Shown: positions 8,210-15,380, numbered from the stretch's first letter. The stretch: DNA of 43,760 nucleotides from Bradyrhizobium sp. JYMT SZCCT0428 (GCF_018131075.1 NZ_JAFCLS010000058.1:1-43760); one strand, 5' to 3'. Made by a program: numbers and translations. Notes: generated from the letters alone by a model not told the origin.

Positions 8210-8580
8210 GGGGTAAGGCCGGCTAACAGGGCCTCATGAGTCGGACGGTCGTCGCGAGCGCCGTGAACATCGTCAATTGCGGTCGCGCTGGCGCCCGGAT
8301 ACCACGGCTCGCCATCGTTTTTCGTGGTGACCGGGCTTTTTCGCAGCCGCACCAGGTGCCCGCGCTTATAGGCATATCCGCGCTGTTCCGAGCACGGCTT
8401 GCAGCGCATCCGGCGTTCCAGTTGCCAAATTGGGGTTTCTTTCGGCCGCCGGATGATCGTCAAATCGACGGCGCTATGCGTGTTGCAGCCGTCGCATTTC
8501 ACTTCGAGGTAGCGATAGCCGGCGTTGAGCGCGTCACCGAGCGACGGCGATGGCTGCACGAGCCCGCCATAGCCTTTCAT
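8206..8580 (-). CDS. Conserved hypothetical protein with a CxxC...CxxC zinc ribbon
   Basis: A 124-residue protein beginning MKGYGGLVQPSPSLGDALNA. Two CxxC knuckles (VKCDGCNTH and MRCKPCSEQ, about 35 residues apart) probably bind one zinc. The segment ERRMRCKPCSEQRGYAYKRG is typical of a family widespread in Bradyrhizobium and unknown in function. The frame is open further upstream, but the family N-terminus fits the ATG at 8580. The gene overlaps the small gene before it by 47 bp and shares ATGA with the gene after it, so the three may be translated as a coupled unit. Confidence 0.78.
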   Translation of the reverse strand: MKGYGGLVQPSPSLGDALNAGYRYLEVKCDGCNTHSAVDLTIIRRPKETPIWQLERRMRCKPCSEQRGYAYKRGHLVRLRKSPVTTKNDGEPWYPGASATAIDDVHGARDDRPTHEALLAGLTP

Positions 8581-8698
8581 GCGCAATATTCCATGCCTCG
8601 CAAGCGGCCGCATCGGCAATCTTGCGCGCGTCCCTGGCGCGTTCCTCGGCCGCCTTGATGCTCGCGCCGAACAGCCGTTCTTTCGAGACCGAACCCAT
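8534..8698 (-). CDS. Small helical ORF overlapping the zinc-ribbon gene
   Basis: A 54-residue ORF (MGSVSKERLFGASIKAAEER ... AIAVAR) in a frame different from the overlapping gene. Its composition, alanine- and arginine-rich amphipathic helix, looks like a real protein rather than a shadow. Evidence is limited to composition and the head-to-tail overlap with the zinc-ribbon gene; the ribosome site is weak. Confidence 0.5.
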   Translation of the reverse strand: MGSVSKERLFGASIKAAEERARDARKIADAAACEAWNIAHERLWRARAAIAVAR

Positions 8699-9067
8699 CG
8701 GCTATTGTCGCGCGGCACCGCCGGTAAATCCATGGGGCGAGATGTCGAGTGCCGGCGGGACCGGAACGCAAGCGGTTGGTCAAGGCGATCTTCGGTTGCT
8801 TCCGCATCGATCGACGTTGACCTGATCGCGATGCGCGGGAACGCACCATACTTAACGACAGCCGGGCAGAATGTGGCGTGGGGGACAGATAGCTGACCCG
8901 TTGCGCGACGCGGACGGCTGTTATGAGAACAACCTCTGCCACCAGGGTGGGTTTATCGCGTCGGCCCGAATTTTCTCGGTAACTTGAGTCCTTGCGCCAA
9001 CTACGCCAAATTGCCTCCTTGGTAGTCGTACCAAATCCCATTATTAGCGTAGAAAATAACGTGGTTT
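8699..9067. other. Region without a supported gene
   Basis: Open frames exist on both strands, but none matches a family I know or has a good ribosome site. A short minus-strand stretch at 9001-9075 (VIFYANNGIWYDYQGG) recalls the lectin-like segment of the adjacent adhesin relic and may be another scrap of it. Confidence 0.3.
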
Positions 9068-9922
9068 TCGAGCCCCTTCGTCGAGGTTGGCGGCCGGCCT
9101 GGGGACGGCGCTTTCACAGATGAGGACACACCCCGGTCCTTCGCAGCCTCGCGCCTGCTCGCCAACGACACGGACGTGGACGACGGCGCTGTCCTGAACG
9201 TCACATCGGTCTCAGCCACCAGCGCGAACAGCGGGACTCTGAAGGTTACTCACATCAATGGCTTATTAATTTCCGAGTTTGACACCGTAGTTCTTGCTTC
9301 GGGTGCGTCAGTTACTTTAACCAACGGGGTGCTAGTTTACGATCCGACAACATCGGCTTTCGTTGGCTTATCTCACGGGGAAAAATCGGTAGAAAATTTC
9401 GATTACGCAGTTTCGGACGATCTCGGCGGAAGCGCTACTACAAGCATTACGGTTAATCTTGTCGGCACGAACGACGCGCCGGTTGCGACAGGCGACAGCC
9501 TAGATGCGATCCAGCTGGAGGACGCGGGGTTCTACTTCAACAGCGCGAATGGCCACTGGTACCGGTTTGAGGGGGTTGCAAAGAACTGGTTCGACGCGCG
9601 TGACGCAGCTACGGTTGCCGGCGGGTATCTTGCCACGGTAACAACCGCCCAAGAGAACCAATTCATCTGGGATCACATCGACGCGGGGCACCCGGGCAGT
9701 GTCACGAGCACCGGTTTGCCAATCAACCCAGGGATTGAACCGATTGTTGACCGAAGCATGTGGATCGGCGGGAGCGATACCGCCACCGAGGGGGTCTGGA
9801 ATTGGCAGACTGGACCCGAAGCTGGTCAAGTATTTTGGGATAACGGCTCAGCCATCCCAGTCTACTCCAACTGGCTGCCCGGGGAGCCGAGTAATACGCA
9901 CGCCGATTTGGATGGCGTTTGA
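9068..9922 (+). pseudogene. Fragment of a large VCBS / C-type-lectin adhesin
   Basis: The open frame contains a cadherin/VCBS-type repeat (LLANDTDVDDGAVL ... FDYAVSDDLGG ... VNLVGTNDAPVA) and then a C-type-lectin-like domain (NGHWYRFEGVAKNWFDARD, YLATVTTAQEN, MWIGGSDTATEG, YSNWLPGEPSN). Such modules belong to very long type I-secreted calcium-binding adhesins. There is no start with a signal and no C-terminal secretion region: the frame is open from about 9068 and stops right after the lectin core, so both ends are missing. A second, oppositely oriented piece lies at 10257-10580. Confidence 0.8.
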
Positions 9923-9961
9923 AGAGAACCCTATTATCTCCAGCGTAGACTGATGCGATGA

Positions 9962-10162
9962 TTGCGTCGACATCTCCATCGCGACGAAACTATACGAAGC
10001 ACAAGAGAGAGTGCCCTTATCGCTGTAGCCAAGGCCAAAATCTTCATCGAAGAAGGTTGGAAAACTTCTATCACCGACGAGCACGGAAGAAATTTCGAAC
10101 CTGCTGATTTCCATTTGCTGCGTGCTCATCCTGCCAAATTCCCCCGTCGTACTGAGGATTAG
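9962..10162 (+). CDS. Small conserved hypothetical protein, possibly 5'-truncated
   Basis: The frame encodes TRESALIAVAKAKIFIEEGW, then TSITDEHGRNFEPADFHLL. This is an alpha-beta pattern like short Bradyrhizobium proteins in which a helix is followed by an ITDxxGRxxxP strand. The only in-frame start is a TTG at 9962 with no clear ribosome site, so the true N-terminus may be lost. It lies between two adhesin fragments. Confidence 0.4.
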   Translation: MRRHLHRDETIRSTRESALIAVAKAKIFIEEGWKTSITDEHGRNFEPADFHLLRAHPAKFPRRTED

Positions 10163-10262
10163 GCGTAGAGAACACTCCAGTCGAAACCGTTCCGTGTGAA
10201 CAGACGCACGCGCTTGTGCCCTCGCGATGAACAGCCGGTAGCCGTCGTGCTCGACCTCATGG
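10159..10262 (-). pseudogene. Scrap of an ATP-dependent DNA ligase
   Basis: About 33 codons read VHEVEHDGYRLFIAR and then, after a frameshift, KRVRLFTRNGFDWS followed by a stop at 10159-10161. This corresponds to the adenylation motif and following strand of LigD-type ligases (normally E-I/V-K-x-DGYR). The nucleotidyl Lys codon is Glu here (EVEHDG), so even the motif is dead. It is one of three ligase relics in the window. Confidence 0.6.
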
Positions 10263-10580
10263 ACGGTATCTGTCAACATCTGAGTCGTTTGCCAGCACGT
10301 CTAGAACATGGGATTGCGCCGCGCTGAGCGGCCCATCGCCATCAAGATTGCCTAACGCAATGTCCCAGCTATGTGTTTGACCGATGGAGGCGCCGGCCGA
10401 AAACGTGCCCGTCCCATCGTTTAACCAGATTCTGTCCGGGCTGTTGCTTCCGCTCGTTACATCGACGAAATCTAGATCTCCATCTTCATCAACATCACCG
10501 ACAGATACAGTTTCGCTCGTGTAAGACCCTTCCAGTTGCTGACCAGTATCTGAGAATACACCAGTGCCGTCCGAGGGCAA
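10257..10580 (-). pseudogene. Fragment of an FG-GAP/VCBS repeat protein
   Basis: The frame has FG-GAP-like repeats (SVGDVDEDGDLDFVDV, IWLNDGTGTFSAGA, DIALGNLDGDG) that abruptly continue as a VCBS-type start (SHVLDVLANDSDVD). The calcium-binding DxDxDG loops are intact. The direct fusion of the middle of one repeat class to another looks like a deletion between repeats. Both ends are missing. It is probably derived from the same kind of giant adhesin as 9068-9922 but lies on the opposite strand. Confidence 0.72.
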
Positions 10581-10652
10581 CGTGATTGCTGTAGGAAGCG
10601 TTCAATACCGAAGCGAATGTGAACTCTCCGTCAGGAGCAAACACACTCTGGC

Positions 10653-10946
10653 TCAATAATGGTGCTGCCACATAGGGGTCATACTTCCATCGCGGCTATC
10701 GTAAGACGGCGCCCACCAAACCATCGCGATGCCGCTGAGATTCGGCTCTTCGATTATGACGGAGTACGGCACGTCGAACCATTGCCCCGGTTCGGTTGGC
10801 CGATGCGGATGCTTCAGCAAGACCCGATAGCGACCATTGGCCATATCCCACTCCGCCTCCACGTGCTGGCCATCCGCCGCGTTCTGCGACCACTTTATAG
10901 GGCAAAGTGTTACTCCCGGTCTTTCTTCACATATGACTAAGGCCAT
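10653..10946 (-). CDS. Hypothetical protein, Trp-rich
   Basis: From the ATG at 10946 a 97-residue protein is read (VTLCPIKWSQNAADGQHVEA, then GRYRVLLKHPHRPTEPGQWF, ending AMVWWAPSYDSRD). I do not recognise it. The strand-like, Trp-containing composition looks protein-like, and codon use fits the surroundings. The start is uncertain: the ATG lies inside the 3' arm of the inverted hairpin element, and the frame stays open upstream. A degenerate EcfG-like promoter (GGAAC-N16-GGTT, 11043-11019) precedes it. Confidence 0.5.
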   Translation of the reverse strand: MALVICEERPGVTLCPIKWSQNAADGQHVEAEWDMANGRYRVLLKHPHRPTEPGQWFDVPYSVIIEEPNLSGIAMVWWAPSYDSRDGSMTPMWQHHY

Positions 10947-10996
10947 GCGGGCGTTACACCGCATGACCTTTAGCCGGGACTGTCCCGCTCCTCGCG
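10933..10996 (-). repeat. Structured repeat, copy B (inverted relative to the cspA copy)
   Basis: About 64 bp nearly identical, in inverse orientation, to the sequence just after cspA (40437-40499). It has an odd palindrome CGGGACAGTCCCG, then a 10-bp stem (plus-strand arms 10941-10950 and 10959-10968) with loop TGTAACGC. Differences between the copies fall in the stem and keep pairing; see the finding. Confidence 0.75.
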
Positions 10997-11068
10997 TGAT
11001 TCCGTCTCCGGTTGCACTAACCGCGGACGGGCGAAGACGTTCCTGACGAGATCGGTGCAAGGGCAACG

Positions 11069-11092
11069 AAAAAAAAGCCGGCGTAGGCCGAC
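11069..11092 (-). terminator. Minus-strand terminator-like hairpin
   Basis: Read on the minus strand: a 6-bp stem GTCGGC/GCCGGC (one G-T pair), loop CTAC, followed by eight T. No confident gene ends here; only a 33-codon basic ORF (11097-11198, minus) stops immediately before it. Confidence 0.5.
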
Positions 11093-11210
11093 GGGCTTAC
11101 CCTTCAGGCTGATAGGGCCATCCCAAACTAGCGTCACGACGTTTTTGGCGGGTGGACGGCGATATTCCCCGCCTCACTTGCCGGCGTCGTGGCAACATGT
11201 CGCGGGCCGC

Positions 11211-11242
11211 TTGGTTTTCAAGCAGATTTATGGTACAACCAA
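11211..11242. promoter_or_regulatory. Candidate operator of the ribbon-helix-helix gene
   Basis: Just before the start at 11247 lie an 11-bp palindrome TGGTACAACCA (11231-11241) and a wider pair TTGGTT (11211-11216) / AACCAA (11237-11242). Ribbon-helix-helix regulators often bind such short palindromes at their own promoter, so autoregulation is plausible but unproven. Confidence 0.35.
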
Positions 11243-11246
11243 ATAT

Positions 11247-11717
11247 ATGAAAAAATCAAGTGCGGTTGCACCAAAAAGGCGCGGTCGACCTGCTATCAAA
11301 GGTGGCAGAGATCCACATATTGCTGCCAGGATGCCGCCTGCCCTGATCGCAGCGGTTGAGGCTTGGGCAGAAACCAACAAAACCAGCCGCTCTGACGCCT
11401 TCCGTCGGCTGGTCGAGCTGGGGCTCACTGTAAAGGCGAAATCGAGGCCAACCGGGCGACTCAGCGCCGCTCTCGTTGCGGACTTAGCCGTTGAGGCAAT
11501 CGACAGCTTAGGGACGAAGGTCAAAGCGCATGCTCGGCCGGCCGACAAGCCGGGCCGGAGGTTGCGCGCTCAGGAGCTTGCCACGAAGGCGATCGAAAAG
11601 ATTATCGATCCCGCGGCCGCCCCTGAAGAACAAGCCCAGCGCAGACGGCGGCTAACCAAGAGGCCTCCGGAGTTTCGTCAGGCTCGCCTTGATCAGCCGA
11701 AGGCGAAGGGGAAGTGA
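11247..11717 (+). CDS. Ribbon-helix-helix (CopG/Arc-type) protein
   Basis: A 156-residue basic protein. Residues about 20-65 hold the ribbon-helix-helix pattern (DPHIAARMPPALIAAVEAWA, then SRSDAFRRLVELGL), which dimerises and binds DNA through its beta ribbon. The rest is Ala/Arg/Lys-rich and may be disordered or helical. The frame is open upstream, but the ATG at 11247 gives the compact Lys-rich N-terminus expected; the ribosome site is weak. Its stop overlaps the GTG start of the next gene (GTGA). It could be a transcriptional regulator or a lone antitoxin-like protein; no toxin is adjacent. Confidence 0.75.
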   Translation: MKKSSAVAPKRRGRPAIKGGRDPHIAARMPPALIAAVEAWAETNKTSRSDAFRRLVELGLTVKAKSRPTGRLSAALVADLAVEAIDSLGTKVKAHARPADKPGRRLRAQELATKAIEKIIDPAAAPEEQAQRRRRLTKRPPEFRQARLDQPKAKGK

Positions 11718-11908
11718 GCACGGCGGGCAACGACGATAAAAGCCCGCTTATCGATCTCGTTAGCTGCATCGTATGCAATCAAACAATGAGGCTCGAAAAA
11801 AGCTCCCCCGACGCTGAAGGAATTGACATCATTCAATATCGCTGTGACCTGTGTAACAGAATTGAGCAGGTGCGATTAGTGCGCCGAAGTCGAGATTCGA
11901 CGGACTGA
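11714..11908 (+). CDS. Small zinc-ribbon protein
   Basis: A 64-residue protein with two CxxC knuckles (CIVCNQTMRLEK and YRCDLCNRIEQ, 20 residues apart) that should bind a zinc ion. The GTG start overlaps the stop of the ribbon-helix-helix gene by 4 bp, indicating translational coupling. Short zinc ribbons of this layout are common hypothetical proteins in Bradyrhizobium; a relative is at 14369-14494. Confidence 0.72.
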   Translation: MSTAGNDDKSPLIDLVSCIVCNQTMRLEKSSPDAEGIDIIQYRCDLCNRIEQVRLVRRSRDSTD

Positions 11909-12032
11909 TCCAGCGATTTGCCAAGCCCCTCAGGATCTGCGCACGGGGCGCGCCGACCGTGAAACCATCGATCGAGGGGTTCTGGCGAGGATCAGCTTCG
12001 CTCCGCTTGCAGGATATCGCGCTCGTTCCGGA

Positions 12033-12058
12033 GGAACGTTTCCCTGGTGCTGTTCGTT
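12033..12058 (+). promoter_or_regulatory. EcfG-type general stress promoter
   Basis: GGAAC (12033-12037), 17 bases, CGTT (12055-12058), fitting the EcfG consensus, 26 bp before the ATG of the small membrane protein at 12085. The spacing is at the upper allowed limit. Confidence 0.72.
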
Positions 12059-12084
12059 GAACATCAGGGGCGTTTGGAGAAATA

Positions 12085-12261
12085 ATGCAGGAAGAGTGCA
12101 ATTCTAGTCCGGATCTGGGACTGGGTACGACTGTGCTAGCGGTAATGGGTGCAACTGCGTTGGTAGCTGTGTTCTTTCTATTATCACCGTGGAACGTCTC
12201 CCACATCGCAGACAAGTCCGCTCCTAGAACCTTGTTCGTGGCTGCACCACCCAATAGATGA
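12085..12261 (+). CDS. Small single-helix membrane protein, stress-promoter controlled
   Basis: A 58-residue protein: a polar N-terminus (MQEECNSSPDLGLG), one transmembrane helix (about residues 14-33, TVLAVMGATALVAVFFLLSP), then a short tail PWNVSHIADKSAPRT. A good ribosome site (GGAG, 7 nt) and an EcfG promoter precede it. The region after the helix aligns with the protein at 37694-37969 (APWNGPRVADNTAPGTT), so the two are paralogues, but this one lacks the long Thr/Pro tail. Function unknown; probably inner-membrane and stress induced. Confidence 0.75.
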   Translation: MQEECNSSPDLGLGTTVLAVMGATALVAVFFLLSPWNVSHIADKSAPRTLFVAAPPNR

Positions 12262-12399
12262 ACAAGAGAGCGGCGCACCGATGCGGCGGCTGCAGAACTT
12301 CGGGGAACCGCACCCCGGACGAGCCCTCCGCGCGCTTGATCGCCCACTCTGATTGCGGAAAACTGCGGCTTGTCGAGATCTTGGCTGAAGGGCTAAGAA

Positions 12400-12624
12400 A
12401 TGACGAAGACACCGGGCAAAGCTGAACCACAGAAGCCGATCAGCAAAGCCGAGCGCGAAGCGCGTAAGGCATTCCGCCAAGTCGACGCCGAAAAGGCAAT
12501 GACCGAGCACGAGATCGCGCAAAAGGCGTTCTCAAAAAACCGCGACCGTCTCAAGGCCGAGCGGCTGGAGCGCGAGGCTGCAGCGCCACCGCCCACAAAA
12601 GCCCGACCCAAGGCGAAGAAATGA
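12400..12624 (+). CDS. Small highly charged helical protein
   Basis: A 74-residue protein (MTKTPGKAEPQKPISKAERE, then QVDAEKAMTEHEIAQKAFSK, ending PTKARPKAKK) rich in Lys, Arg, Glu and Ala, predicted as one or two helices with basic ends. A ribosome site AAGGG is about 8 nt before the ATG. It belongs to a type I remember from Bradyrhizobium, without known function; the basic tails could bind nucleic acid. Confidence 0.72.
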   Translation: MTKTPGKAEPQKPISKAEREARKAFRQVDAEKAMTEHEIAQKAFSKNRDRLKAERLEREAAAPPPTKARPKAKK

Positions 12625-12678
12625 CAGCTCCGAGTCCAGCGAGACGGCGTTGGAACTCCCCGTCGATGCGATCTGAAG

Positions 12679-12774
12679 ATGCGGGATATTCCCGTGCCGC
12701 TGCAGGACTTCACCGACCGCTATGAAGGCCGTTACCGCGACGTCCAACTACCGCTGCCGATGCGCATGGTCTGA
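12679..12774 (+). CDS. Very small ORF (31 residues)
   Basis: MRDIPVPLQDFTDRYEGRYR ... PLPMRMV, ending 2 bp before the next ATG. The sequence looks protein-like, and the tight spacing suggests a coupled pair, but the length leaves real doubt. It could also be the end of a larger lost gene. Confidence 0.4.
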   Translation: MRDIPVPLQDFTDRYEGRYRDVQLPLPMRMV

Positions 12775-12776
12775 CG

Positions 12777-12956
12777 ATGCTAACCGACCGGCAAATTGCA
12801 GTTCTACGCGATATTGGCCCCGCTTCGTCATTCAATCAGGCGAAGAAAGCGGAGGTCATAGACCTAGTCGCACGCGGTTATATCGAAAGAGATGGGGACC
12901 TCTTCAAGCTCACAGCAATGGGTTTGAAGGAGCTGCTTGATCGGCGGCGGACTTGA
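12777..12956 (+). CDS. Small winged-helix-like protein
   Basis: A 59-residue protein: MLTDRQIAVLRDIGPA, then KAEVIDLVARGYIERDGDLF and LTAMGLKELLDRRR. The order of helices and the GYIERDGDLFKLT beta wing resemble MarR-like winged helices used by short proteins found beside LigD-type ligases. The stop is 1 bp before the ATG of the ligase relic, so the two formed an operon. Confidence 0.7.
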   Translation: MLTDRQIAVLRDIGPASSFNQAKKAEVIDLVARGYIERDGDLFKLTAMGLKELLDRRRT

Positions 12957-12957
12957 G

Positions 12958-13854
12958 ATGGCCCCACGCAAGAAGCCAGCGGCGATCGGCGTCAAGGCTC
13001 CTTTTCCGGGGTTCATCGAGCCCGCGCTCGCGACCTTGATCGACAAGGTGCCATCCGGCGAGCGCTGAATTCACGAAATCAAGTTCGACGGTTATCGCGT
13101 TCAAGTCCATCTCGCAAACGAAGCGGTGAAGGTCTTCACGCGCCGCGGCCACGATTGGACTGATCGGTTTAAGAAAGTTGCCAACGACGCATGGCATATC
13201 AGTGCAGGCTCTGCGGTCATCGACGGCGAGATCGTTGTGCCGGCCGCCGATGGCACGACCGACTTTTCCGTTCTGCAGAACGAACTCAAGGGCAAGTCCG
13301 ACAAAATCGTTTTCGTCGCGTTCGACTTGCTCTATCTCAATGGCTACGATCTCCGGAAGCTACCGCTGATCGAACGCAAGACGCATCTCAAGAAGCTGGT
13401 CGCCAATACGTCGGTTCAGTTCAGCGAAAGCTTCGAAACGGATGGCTCCGAGATCTACGCGCGCGCCTGCAAGGTCGGCCTCGAAGGCGTCGTCTCAAAG
13501 GTACGCGACAGACGCTATTCGTCCGGCCGCGGTAACGACTGGGTCAAGAAGACCTGTGCCCAGCGCGAGACGCTGACGATTGCCGGCTTTGCACTTGACG
13601 GCAACGACTGGGACGGCATCTATCTTGGTCGACGCAAGGGCAACGACCTGATCTACGCCGGTAAGGTCGACCATGGCTTCGACAAAACATCCGCGGCAGC
13701 GTTGCGCCAACGTCCCACGCCGCTGATACGCAAAACCCAGCCCTATTCCAAGCGCATCGCACATCGGGGAATCTGGGTCGAGCCGGAGCTACTGGCCGAA
13801 ATTGAGTACCGGGCGAAATCTGCCGAAGGCAAGGTTCGACACCCGTTCTTCTGA
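12958..13854 (+). pseudogene. ligD: LigD-type ATP-dependent DNA ligase with a premature TGA
   Basis: The frame starts MAPRKKPAAIGVKAPFPGF, is interrupted by TGA at 13066-13068 (codon 37), then continues IHEIKFDGYRVQVH, DGEIVVPAADG, FDLLYLNGYDLR, EGVVSKVRD and DWVKKTCAQRETL to a stop at 13852. The nucleotidyl Lys (EIKFDG) and the other ligase motifs are kept, followed by the OB-fold part. The TGA stands where relatives have Trp (GERWIHEIK), so one G-to-A change explains it. The end KVRHPFF is a few residues shorter than usual. If not read through, no active NHEJ-type ligase is made; translation from an internal start would lose motif I. Confidence 0.85.
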
Positions 13855-13924
13855 CGCGGTGCCGCGTCAAGCTTCGAACAGGCGCGGGCCGGCTGCCTGA
13901 GAACGCGAAAAGCCTCCCCTTCAG

Positions 13925-14023
13925 TTATAGCACGCCCACAAAGGCAGAAACGATCAAGATTGCCGCTCCGACCGCTAGGATTATCACATCAACTGTTATG
14001 CGCCGCTTGGCAGATTCGGTCAT
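13925..14023 (-). CDS. Tiny single-helix membrane protein
   Basis: A 32-residue ORF: MTESAKRRITVDVI, then a hydrophobic helix ILAVGAAILIVSAFVGVL that ends at the stop. The AGGTT ribosome site is about 8 nt upstream. The positive N-terminus and single helix predict an inner-membrane microprotein. Such proteins recur in this window (14650, 15035, 42167). Confidence 0.55.
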   Translation of the reverse strand: MTESAKRRITVDVIILAVGAAILIVSAFVGVL

Positions 14024-14368
14024 GGCTGAACCTGCATCCACGGGAAACCGCGTTGTCTGACCAATCGCGACCGAACACTGTGCGTCAGCTCACATACATA
14101 TCGAGAAAGTTCACTGAAGCGGGTGCTGATCTGTTGGCCTAAACCAACTGACGCGGTCACCCGCGCTTCAATCAACGGGCCATTTCTGTTCAAAGAAAGC
14201 GCCAGCCCACAAAGCCGGCCTGGATCTAACGTCATGATCGGCTGGACGACCTCGCGCTCGATGTTCGACCGTTGCAGGCTACGCCATTCATCAACGCCAA
14301 CCGATTATGATGGTGACAAGCAAAACAACGAATGAAAGTGGCCGCCAACGAAGGAGGTTCTAGTGTGT
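14024..14368. other. Region without a recognisable gene
   Basis: Open frames of about 70 codons exist on both strands, but none shows a family pattern or good ribosome site. No repeat or strong hairpin was noticed. Confidence 0.35.
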
Positions 14369-14494
14369 CTAGAACTCAATGCGGTTACACTCGTAGCAAC
14401 CGAACACCTTGTTAACGGTTTGGTCCTTGCCGAGTGGCATCATCTCAGCGTTGCAATTCTCGCACTCGCGAATTTTTGAAATTGATTCGATCAT
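14369..14494 (-). CDS. Small zinc-ribbon protein
   Basis: A 41-residue ORF (MIESISKIRECENCNAEMM, then PLGKDQTVNKVFGCYECNRI) with two CxxC knuckles 21 residues apart. The segment AEMMPLGK...KVFxCYECN is typical of short Bradyrhizobium zinc-ribbon proteins. The ribosome site is weak. Role unknown. Confidence 0.65.
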   Translation of the reverse strand: MIESISKIRECENCNAEMMPLGKDQTVNKVFGCYECNRIEF

Positions 14495-14629
14495 CTTGCA
14501 ACGATGCGCGCCAAACCAGTCGGAACGATGTAGAATTCCTCCGTAGGACTACGGCAATCGATGGCGATCACGAGCTGCGCAGGCGTGAATGCCCATGCAG
14601 CCGACCAACGCATTCGATTAAACGAGAGG

Positions 14630-14649
14630 GGCCGCCAACTGAGGCGGCC
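14630..14649 (-). terminator. GC hairpin directly after a small gene
   Basis: A 7-bp stem GGCCGCC/GGCGGCC with a six-base loop starts on the base after the stop codon of the minus-strand gene 14650-14751. It lacks a T run, so it may be a terminator or an mRNA 3'-end stabiliser. Confidence 0.45.
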
Positions 14650-14751
14650 TCAATACAACGCAAGCGCAATGGCGAAGCACGCAATCAACGTTGCTGTGCT
14701 TAGCGAGAGATAGACGAGAGCTTCGTCCTTGCGCTGGTTCAAATTGTCCAT
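14650..14751 (-). CDS. Tiny single-helix membrane protein
   Basis: A 33-residue ORF: charged start MDNLNQRKDEALVY followed by a hydrophobic helix LSLSTATLIACFAIALAL. It likely inserts in the inner membrane. The 3' hairpin immediately after the stop supports a real transcript. No family is recognised. Confidence 0.55.
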   Translation of the reverse strand: MDNLNQRKDEALVYLSLSTATLIACFAIALALY

Positions 14752-14844
14752 GTGACGTTTATGCTCGGGTCGCTGCTTTGTTCCGACCATGGCCGATTGC
14801 ATTCTCCGCATGCGAACACTCTTTCCCGGTCGAAGAACTTCCGA

Positions 14845-15016
14845 CTAGTGTTTGCGAGTGAACTTCGCGACCTTCACGGTGCCTTGCCATAGCTCTCACG
14901 TCGTGGCCGTCCACTAACCGCTTGGCCTGCTCCTAGGCCGTGCCTTCGTCGGTGGCTGTCAGGCCGAAGCGTTGTTGAGTGCGGCCGTCCGAGCCAATGA
15001 TGTAGGCCCTGGTCTA
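14845..15016 (-). pseudogene. Decayed YRAYLLD-type small gene
   Basis: The remains read AYIIGSDG, an internal TAG, EQAKRLVDGHDV, a frameshift, then LWQGTVKVAKFTRKH and stop. This is the same family as the intact gene at 7330-7509 (LLADGNDVELWLGTRRIATF). The start codon is gone (a TAG lies just before the first conserved residues). It is a dead paralogue. Confidence 0.68.
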
Positions 15017-15034
15017 AACCCGTTGTCCAGTTAC

Positions 15035-15148
15035 TTACATGACGAGGCCGCGCGTAATCACCGTGGCGAGCAGAGCGGTACTGAGGATCGCAACGGTAAG
15101 ACAGATGCGTGCTGCGAGTGAGTACGAAGTGAGACTTGGTTGTTCCAT
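15035..15148 (-). CDS. Tiny single-helix membrane protein
   Basis: A 37-residue ORF: MEQPSLTSYSLAARI followed by CLTVAILSTALLATVITR and a short end GLVM. One transmembrane helix is predicted. The ribosome site (GGAG) is far upstream, about 13 nt, so the start is uncertain. Unknown function. Confidence 0.5.
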   Translation of the reverse strand: MEQPSLTSYSLAARICLTVAILSTALLATVITRGLVM

Positions 15149-15203
15149 CACGGCACGCGCGCTCCCTCTGGCCGGTGATGCCGAGGGCAACTAAACGAGG
15201 CGG

Positions 15204-15380
15204 TTAAGGTTCCAGTGGGGATCTTAGCAGCCACTTGCCGTTCGCCTGGATCGGCGGGCACGGCACGGTCCCGTAGGAGCAGAATACGCAACAGTCGAAA
15301 GCGTTGAGTTTCAGGCGAGTGCCGCAACCGGCGCAGTAATAGAAAAACTGGCATGCATTGGTCGCATTGTCTCGGTCGGT
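15204..15380 (-). CDS. GDCCVFCSYG-type cysteine-rich small protein, start not found
   Basis: The frame reads CQFFYYCAGCGTRLKLNAF, DCCVFCSYGTVPCPPIQ and a short tail, stop at 15204-15206. The CxxC, DCCVFCSYG and CPPIQ motifs define a small family often found near metal-resistance genes in Rhizobiales, presumably metal binding. No ATG or GTG with a ribosome site was found upstream in frame, so the 5' part may have been lost. The left limit of the gene (about 15380) is approximate. Confidence 0.65.
   Translation of the reverse strand, partial: TDRDNATNACQFFYYCAGCGTRLKLNAFDCCVFCSYGTVPCPPIQANGKWLLRSPLEP

Noticed and set aside
7997..13854. General UGA-to-Trp recoding
   Set aside because: Intact genes throughout the window use TGG for Trp and TGA as a normal stop; only two genes have an internal TGA.
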